The notes under the pieces were generated by a model. It was not told the DNA's origin. It searched no databases and saw nothing but the letters and a program-made list of their open reading frames with translations. Of a stretch of 64,000 nucleotides of DNA, positions 57,421 through 64,000 are shown in pieces. Source of the stretch: Hyparrhenia diplandra (lineage: Eukaryota; Streptophyta; Magnoliopsida; Poales; Poaceae). Each line of letters opens with the position of its first letter. Positions within the stretch are counted from its first letter, which is position 1. The position numbers and the translations under genes are program-made. The stretch is taken from the NCBI GenBank assembly GCA_015847255.1, contig JADLZK010008235.1, positions 372,001-436,000 on the forward strand, read 5' to 3'.

Positions 57421-57843
57421 GAGGAAGACACCACGGTTGATATGACCAAGGCCAACGTGACAGTCAAGATGCAGCTCAAAGAAGGGCAGAGCCCTGGTGT
57501 GTGCAGTAAAATCTCCACGCTCATCGGTGGTGTGCGAGTCGGGTGCAAGACCTTCGACAACAGGGAAGACAGGACGACGGGTGTCCTTGAGCTAGCGAGG
57601 TATGATGTTTCGGTGCCATGTGGTAAAGAACCTCATGTAGAGGTGGACTTGCTGGTTGAAGCAACCCACAATCAGCGAGTCAGGATTTTGGAAATTCTGA
57701 ACTTCGCCAATAAAACTTGGCGTCACGAAGTCGACGGCCATAAAATTGATGTGGACATCGAATGGAACCCGGCGGCAAGGCTTAAAGTGACTTGGGACCA
57801 GGAATATATTTGTCCTCGACGTCAGCCATGTCGCCCAGTAGAG
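57421..57843 (+). CDS. DUF6598 module, exon 1 of the RIP locus (N-terminus missing)
   Basis: DUF6598 is a beta-rich domain of unknown function, common in grasses and sometimes fused to RIP domains. The reading from about 57421 (first Met at 57442) covers the later half of the module: ANVTVKMQ, then VSVPCGKEPHVEVDLLVEA, ending in WRHEVDGHKIDVDIEW and a short Cys/Arg tail. The earlier half, present in the second module at 59.46-59.98 kb, is absent upstream, where sequence becomes AT-rich and a CACTA-like element ends at 57121. The exon ends GAG|GTAAAC at 57843/57844 in phase 0, matching the phase of the next exon. Either the true 5' exon is lost or translation starts at the internal Met. Confidence 0.65.
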
Positions 57844-57917
57844 GTAAACAATTAGTAACTAATCAATTTTTGCTCAACCAAATATTGTTTTGTCACCACT
57901 TTGTTTTACAAGCTACT

Positions 57918-58008
57918 CACTCGGTTCGAAATTGTGAGCTGCTTTAATTTTTTGGTACACAACAATATTTATGAAAAAAAGGGTTGAAACGACTTATAAT
58001 TTCAAACC
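57918..58008. mobile_element. Small MITE-like palindrome in the intron
   Basis: GGTTCGAAATTGTGAGCTGC near 57920 is roughly inverted by TTATAATTTCAAACC near 58005, within the 526-bp intron. Confidence 0.45.
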
Positions 58009-58369
58009 AGTGTTGCCCTCGGTCTCTCTCTTTTTATGTTTGTTTCTTGTTCTTCTCCTGTAGACCCCTTTGGTAAGTTTCTTCCTAATTATATTGTCAC
58101 GTTAGCTGTTTTTTTGTTTGTGCGTGTATCTTTGTTCTTCTGTCAAGACTGTTTTTTTTTTCAGAGGCTAACAGTTTTATCTAGCTAGTTGTTTTGTCGT
58201 TTGTGTGTTTTCTTGTATGGTTTTCTCCTACTAATAGTCACAATAAATCTATTGCTGCCCATTCCAAAAAATAACTTTATATTCCTTTAACTAAATTCCG
58301 ACATATTGCATGTCCTTTCAGGGAAAAACTTTTTTTATTTCATCATTTAACTAAATTCCCATACTGCAG

Positions 58370-59563
58370 GTTAAAATGGGGCCTGACCATCTCACTGTAG
58401 TATACACCATTGGGGACGCATTGTCGTTCACTGAATTCATAATGGTTCTACGTGGCATCCTCGCTGACCACCCAGATCGCGGGGACATCTTGGATAGGCA
58501 CCCAGACTTCTTAAATCTCTCATGTACCCGAGAACACCCATTGCTTGCCAGAGTGCGTGCTAGTGGACCGTGGAACTGGCTTCACATCAAGCTTCAAGTG
58601 GAGACGAATGAGGGCAAGAAGTGGATAACCCTGGTCATGCGGACTGACAACATGTACGTCTGCGGCTTCGAGGACCAGAATGGACATCGGTACAAGCTCA
58701 TCGACAATCAGGCGGGCGGCAAATGCCCGCTCCCTGACAAAGGAAACAATAGTGGCAACACAGAACTACGGTGGAGCGTCACTTACCCATCCTTGTTTTT
58801 GCGAACCGACGAAAGCAGAGGTCTTTCACTTGTAAAAAAGAGAGACGAGATCCTGCTCAAACTGAAGGAGAAGATGCTGGGCTATGACTTCGCAGTTAAA
58901 GCAGTGGATAGGCTGTCCAACTTCACGTACAACCCACCAGATGAGCAAGCGGATGACAGGATTGCACTAGGGGGCCTCACAATGATGATCTGTGAGTCCG
59001 CAAGGATGAATCCTCTCCACGATGCCTTTGCACGTGACTGGAAGACGGGGTTGACCGACACAGGTGTGATAAGGACAAATGTGTGGAAGTGGGGAGAAAG
59101 ATCAAGCACCCTGAGGACGTGGAAAACTGAAAGTTATTATGTGGACAACCAGAAGACGGACCCCATTTCGGAGCTAAAAGTAATCAACCTCGTGCGTGTC
59201 AGTGATCTTAAAGGCGGAGGCGGAGGAGGAGGAGGCGGCGGCGGTGGTGGCAAAGGAGGAGGAGAAAGCAGCAGCAAAGGAGGGGGAGGCGGTGACAGCG
59301 GCCGCGATACCGACAGTAGCTGCACTAAAAGCCCACAAGATGGCAGCACCGGTGCTGGTGGCGGTGCAGATACACACGCTACCAACATTGAAGGTGGTGG
59401 CAATGTTGAAGACAGTGAGAAACACAACAAGGTTCACGACGACACCCAAGGCAATGGTCGACCACTGGTAGAGTTATTCTCCTTGCGTGCCGACCCTGGT
59501 GTAATCGGCAAGACCATCACTGTCTTCGACGGGAAAAGAGGTCAAATCATCTACAAGAAATAG
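58370..59563 (+). CDS. Ribosome-inactivating protein (rRNA N-glycosidase) domain, Gly-rich linker and start of second DUF6598
   Basis: RIPs remove one adenine from the sarcin/ricin loop of 28S rRNA and stop translation; cereal members are cytosolic or vacuolar defence proteins. The exon begins after ATACTGCAG at 58369 in phase 0. Numbering from the Met at 58376, residues 5-260 form the RIP domain. The two expected tyrosines are Y94 and Y137, 43 apart as in characterised members. The catalytic pair is E207 and R210 in the ICESARM motif, and W237/W239 follows at the usual distance. Residues about 279-317 are a Gly/Ser-rich linker; from about 363 the sequence is the beginning of another DUF6598 module. 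An in-frame TAG at 59561-59563 ends the frame inside that module. No signal peptide or membrane segment was seen. Family assignment is strong; activity is not shown. Confidence 0.82.
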   Translation, partial: VKMGPDHLTVVYTIGDALSFTEFIMVLRGILADHPDRGDILDRHPDFLNLSCTREHPLLARVRASGPWNWLHIKLQVETNEGKKWITLVMRTDNMYVCGFEDQNGHRYKLIDNQAGGKCPLPDKGNNSGNTELRWSVTYPSLFLRTDESRGLSLVKKRDEILLKLKEKMLGYDFAVKAVDRLSNFTYNPPDEQADDRIALGGLTMMICESARMNPLHDAFARDWKTGLTDTGVIRTNVWKWGERSSTLRTWKTESYYVDNQKTDPISELKVINLVRVSDLKGGGGGGGGGGGGGKGGGESSSKGGGGGDSGRDTDSSCTKSPQDGSTGAGGGADTHATNIEGGGNVEDSEKHNKVHDDTQGNGRPLVELFSLRADPGVIGKTITVFDGKRGQIIYKK

Positions 59564-59680
59564 GAGCGAGGAGTGAAAACGGTATATATCTATCATATCT
59601 ACTACTACTAAACATGCCTAACGATCCATATATCTCTTGATATCCGAGGAGAATTTTAATCAAATAGTGCATGCATGTAG

Positions 59681-60316
59681 GGAAAAATGGAAGATTTGGA
59701 GCTGACCGGACCATACACAAGGATCTCGGCGGCGTTCGGGTGCTTCGCCATCAGAATTGACATGCCTGAACCCACTCCCATCAATTGGGAATGGGATTGC
59801 TATGAGCAGAAATATGCCGACCAAGTCGATGCAGGACCTATGACCCACCCCATCCTCAATCCAGCAGGCGAGACGGTAGCAGAGGTGACGTACGCGGTGA
59901 TGTCCAATGCCCGGGAGGCCACTGTGCAGGTCATGCTGCGGCCCAAAGATGGGCCCAGCCGTGGTGGCATCATCAGTGGTGAAATCACTGCGATCATTGA
60001 GGACTTCAAAGACGGAGACAAAATCCATGACAAACACAAGAGCGTCCTGTTCAGTCGTGCAAGTAGGGAAAAGGATATGACATTCGTCACTACCAAAGAA
60101 AACCCATGGTACCTTGTTCCACTGGAGAGGAATGTGGTTGCAGTGCCATGCGGTAGTGCGCTTGACATTGAGGTGAAGCTCCTTATTCAAGCTGACGACA
60201 CCAAGCAAGTTCCACTGAATGTTCCTTTCAGCTTCGAGAATGGAATTTGTTTGAGTAAAACTGACAACGGCATGGAAGTCGAAGTCCAAGTGGAAGTCAC
60301 CTGGTACCCGGCCGAG
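59681..60316 (+). CDS. Second DUF6598 module, separated by a nonsense codon and a short intron
   Basis: A GCATGTAG acceptor at 59680 starts a 212-codon exon (first Met at 59687). It contains ELTGP, VTYAVMSN, VAVPCGSALDIEVKLLIQA and EVQVEVTWYPAE, the full later part of DUF6598, and ends GAG|GTAAAC at 60316/60317. A donor at 59581/59582, 18 bases after the TAG of the preceding exon, is in phase with this acceptor. The ancestral gene therefore probably ran from the RIP domain straight into this exon. At present it could only be expressed from its own Met or by readthrough. Downstream the intron is followed within about 80 bp by a gypsy element, so any following exon is displaced or lost. Confidence 0.65.
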
Positions 60317-60389
60317 GTAAACTTTATACTATACTCTGTAGGAGATTTGCAAACATGCACTAGCTAGCCGTCTTGCGCCGAACATTGAT

Positions 60390-63300
60390 GACACCTACAT
60401 TAATTATCACTTTTATTCTTTAACGAATATGGTAGCAATAGGCAGGGATTGGAGAAGGGGAGGAGTAGACGAACAGAAAAGCAGATTAGGCGAGGGGAAA
60501 ATTGGGACGACAAATGATTCAGTGTAGAATTTGAATTGTGTTTTTAAATTTCTGATATCCTCTCTCTCTATCGCTCTGCCTTATAAAGGCTTACAAGTTG
60601 GATACGTCGCTCTCGTGCTCACGGACAGCTCACCCCGTCCATTCTTCAATGGAGAACCGCACGGTGGGCCTCTTCACTCTGGTTCTTGTTCTCGGCCCAT
60701 GGGCTTCTTTGCTTGGCCCATTGTCATCCGATGCAGAGCTGCTAACAATCCCCGGGGCTTTAGAACCTGCTCGTCCCCAAGCAGGCGCTCGTGGAAGCTT
60801 TTGGCAAATCTAAGCATAGTCTTCCACGATGCCATCTCAATGGGCCAATCAGAGCATCGAATCAGAACTTGGTCAATGTAACCATTAGCAGACTGATGTT
60901 TACGCCTTTGCAGCACCTCCACAAGAATACGAGGCCTATCAAGGTCATCAGGCAGGGATGGAAATACCAGAACTGAAGAATGGACGGCCGCCTTCAACTG
61001 GGAGCCATGGAATACCGGGTGAATAGCGCTCGAAGAGGGTAGCAACAACTTGTATGCTACTATACCAACCCGAGCCACAATAGTGAAGGGACCGAAGAAC
61101 TTGAAACAGAGTTTTTGATTAGCCCGAGTAGCCAATGCTGACTACACATATGGTTGTAGTTTGAGGAAAACTGAATCTCCAACACTGAATATGCGCTCTG
61201 TGTGATTATTATCAGCCGGACGTTTCATCCTCTCTTTAGCATGAAGCAAGTGTTGGCGAATCAGAATATTCATAGCTTGACGCTGTTGATGCCAAGTAGA
61301 CAGTTCAGAATGGGCCACCTCATCAACCACATCAACACCGAAGTGGCATGGTGGAAGTCCATAAAGTGCTTCAAATGGGGAACAGGTCAATGCAGAGTGG
61401 GTGGTGGTCTTCTACCAGAACTCGGCAGGACCCAGCCAAGATGACCACTTAGTGGGGCAGGCATTCACAAAGCATCGTAGAAACATTTCCATCATTTGGT
61501 TCAGACACTCTGTTTGACCATCCGACTCAGGGTGATAGCTGGAACTCAAGTGTAAGAACACATCTACTAGGTCAAAGAGACACTGCCAGAAGCTGCTAGT
61601 GAACACACGATCTCCTGTCTGAAACAATGACAGTTGGCAGACCATGCAGTCGATATATATGGTTGAAGAATGGCTTAGCCACGACAGAAGCAATATAAGG
61701 ATGTAAAAGAGGCAAGAAATGTGCATATTTGGTAAAGGAATCAATCACCACTAAGATACTGTTAGCAGAGCCAGATCTGGGTAAACCTTCCACGAAATCT
61801 AGTGAAACAATGTGCCAGGCGTGAGTAGGCACTGGGAGAGGTTGAAGCAAACCTGGTGACTTAGAACGATCAGGCTTGGCTTGTTGGCAAGTGATGAAGG
61901 ATTGCACAAAATCTTTGGTTTCTGCTTTCATCCCCTTCCAAGCAAATAGTTGCTTCACTCTAGTATAAGTGGCAGGGAACCCTGAATGACCAAAGCAGAT
62001 GAATGAACTGCCTGTAATATCTTTTTCTGTAACTCTTGGTTATTACCAATCTAGATAATTGAACCTTTACGAAGAATGCCATTTTTCAGAGAAAATGCCA
62101 GTACAACCTCTGAACTGATAGACAGTTTGGAGAGCATATCTCTACATACAGGGTCTTGTGCATAGCCATCAGCTACTTCTTGAATCCAAGTTGGTGTGAT
62201 AATAGAGGTTGCCGCACATGAAGATTCATGAGTAGCTTAGAGAGACAAGGCATCTGCAGCACGGTTAGAACAGCCAACCTTGTAAATGTTTCAAACTGAA
62301 GGCCAACTAGCTTGGAATACAATTTGTATTACCGGGGTGTATGTAGCCTCTGACTAGTGAGTTGTACCAAGCTTTGTTGATCTGTGAAGATATTGAACTC
62401 AACATGTTGGAGATAAGTACGCCATTGTTGAATAGCCATAATAACTGCCATGTACTCTTTCTCATATGTGCTAAGGCCACTAGACTTAGGACCCAAAGAT
62501 TTGCTCAAGAAGGCAAGGGGATGACCATCTTGCACCAGTACAACCCCAATACCTGTGCCACTAGCATCAGTTTCAATAATGAAGGTCTTATCAAAGTTGG
62601 GCAGTGAGAGTACAGGAGCAGAACTCAAAGCTTGTTTTAGAACCTAGAAGGACTGATCATGATTAGAAGTCCATTTGAACAACACATTTTTCCTTAGCAA
62701 CTCAGTTAATGGTTTGGCAATGATCCCAAAGTTCCTTACAAACTTTCTACAGTAACCTGCCAAACCTAAAATCCCTCTTGGCTCTTTCACACAAGTAGGA
62801 GTGGGCCAAGTGACCACTGCAGAGTCTTTAGCTGGATTAGTACAAACCCTAGCCCCAGAGATGATATGACCCAGATAGGCTATACTTTGTTGTGCAAACT
62901 CACATTTACTGAACTTGATTTTCCACTCATGTTGCCTAAGGTGAGCCAAAACTTGCTATAGATGCATAACATGCTCCTCATATGATCTACTATATATCAG
63001 TATGTCATCAAAGAACACCTGTACAAATTTTCTGAGAAAAGAGGCCAGTGTAGAATTCATTGCATCCTAAAATGTATCAGGAGCCCCAGTTAACCAAAAA
63101 GGCACAACCCTGAATTCGTATTGCCCAAAGTGGGTCTGGAATGCAGTCTTGAACACCTCACTAGGCTGCATAAGAATCTGGTGAAACCCAGATCTAAGAT
63201 TTAGCTTTGAGAACCAACTAGCTCCTGACAATTCATCTAGAAGTTCATAAATTATGGGTACTGGATATTTACCTTTGACAGTTATGGCATTCAGTTGTAT

Positions 63301-64000
63301 GTAATCGACATACGGAATCTCCAAGAATTGTCTTTCTTCCTAACTAGCAACACAGTTAATGAGAAAGGACTAGTGCACTTCTGAATGAGTATAGATTCCA
63401 GCATTTCCTGCACTTGTTTTTCAACTTCATCTTTAACTGCAGGAGAAAACCTATATGGTCTTGTATAAATTGGTGCTGCACCAGGTATTAAAGGGATAAT
63501 ATGCTCACAGCCTCCGGATGGGGGTAAACCAGATTGGGGCTTCAAAGAGATCAGCATATTCGGTCACCAATGCTTGTGTCGAGGAAGATGGTTCAAAGAT
63601 GGATACATGCAAAACTGCCCCATCAGGACAATTTAGTCAAAATACCAACTAAAGCTGAATAGGAATGTCTTGATATATAATCTGCAGCCATTTCTGACCC
63701 TAATGTACAGTCATGGCACTATGAGCCTCAAGCCAATCAACCCCCGATATCATGTCAGATTGGACTAGAGGCAAGGTTTTGAGATTCGTGGTGAAATCTC
63801 TTCCTTGGATAGACCAGACTGCCGAAGGTATCTGAGAATTGCACTAGAGGACTTCACCATTGGCCACTTGAACCAACAAAGGAGTTGGCAACTGCTGAGC
63901 TCTGTATTCACCCAGAGAAACTGTAGAGCTAAAAAATGTGTGAGAGCTTTGCCGAGTCCAGCAGAATTTTGATATACTGATCACCAAACTTTCCCCCAAA
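60390..64000 (-). mobile_element. Ty3-gypsy retrotransposon (chromodomain type), continues past the window
   Basis: Minus-strand order from right to left is protease, RT, RNase H, integrase, chromodomain, then an LTR-like end at roughly 60390-60625. The LTR start is inferred from TGTCCGTGAGC on the minus strand, just after a purine-rich GGACGGGGTGAG tract. The other LTR and gag lie beyond position 64000. It sits in what should be the intron after the second DUF6598 exon. Confidence 0.85.
60674..63990 (-). pseudogene. Gypsy pol polyprotein, frame-broken
   Basis: Protease: ILLDSA near 63955-63975. RT: 63557-63291 (IIPLIPGAAPIYTRPYRFSP), 63324-63067 (GASWFSKLNLRSGFHQI) and the catalytic VFFDDILIYS near 63000. 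RT thumb and RNase H: 62949-62329 (FIIETDASGTGIGVVL, EKEYMAVI). Integrase: 61958-61596 (FVQSFITCQQAKPD, WHIVSLDFVEGLP), continuing to about 61412, then YGLPPCHFGVDVVDEV near 61350. Chromodomain: 61135-60674. Several frame changes and stops, for example near 62640, 61590 and 61140, mean the polyprotein is not intact. Confidence 0.9.

Noticed and set aside
59174..59471. Open frames on both strands across 59.2-59.45 kb as separate genes
   Set aside because: They are shadows of the Gly-rich linker in the RIP exon.

Overview
The window looks like intergenic, transposon-rich chromosomal DNA from a grass (Poaceae, probably panicoid). The evidence is the En/Spm (CACTA) transposons with TTTGCCGAGTGC-type subterminal repeats, Helitron termini of the kind common in grasses, copia and gypsy LTR retrotransposons, L1-type LINEs, a PCF/CIN-type TCP transcription-factor relic, and a DUF6598/ribosome-inactivating-protein (RIP) gene family that is expanded in grasses. 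No prokaryotic signal, tRNA, rRNA or CRISPR was seen. Intact genes are few; most coding signal is transposon-derived or decayed.

Layout. 0-3.4 kb: 3' part of a Helitron carrying a decayed RPA1-like gene, abutting the 3' end of a CACTA element. 3.4-6.4 kb: AT-rich spacer and a GC-rich block with no recognised gene. 6.4-7.7 kb: a decayed TCP gene flanked by an inverted copy of its own 3' end and carrying a triplicated 105-bp unit. 7.7-11.5 kb: no recognised gene. 11.7-16.7 kb: a complete but coding-defective copia element with a perfect 5-bp target duplication. 17.7-21.4 kb: a gypsy element without a recognisable reverse transcriptase. 22.5-24.4 kb and 28.1-30.1 kb: two CACTA elements with exact 3-bp target duplications. 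The second sits inside a segment whose near-empty paralogue lies at 36.4-37.2 kb. 33.1-34.2 kb: a DC1 (Cys/His-rich) gene on the minus strand with a TATA box and two W-box cores, and one apparent 1-bp frameshift. 37.3-48.5 kb: three related upstream-type blocks (C1, C2, C3), each disturbed by different insertions, one of which carries a protein-L-isoaspartate methyltransferase fragment. 48.5-53.5 kb: LINE fragments, an unidentified two-exon gene start and Helitron-like ends. 57.4-60.3 kb: the most gene-like locus, a DUF6598-RIP-DUF6598 module chain interrupted by one in-frame stop. 60.4 kb to the right edge: a minus-strand gypsy element that runs out of the window.

The connecting theme is a DUF6598-RIP family. 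One nearly complete locus lies at 57.4-60.3 kb, a decayed relative on the minus strand at 25.9-26.8 kb and a small remnant at 22.05-22.2 kb. In the main locus both DUF6598 modules end in the same splice donor context (GAG|GTAAAC), which suggests a repeating DUF6598-RIP exon unit cut off on the right by the gypsy element.
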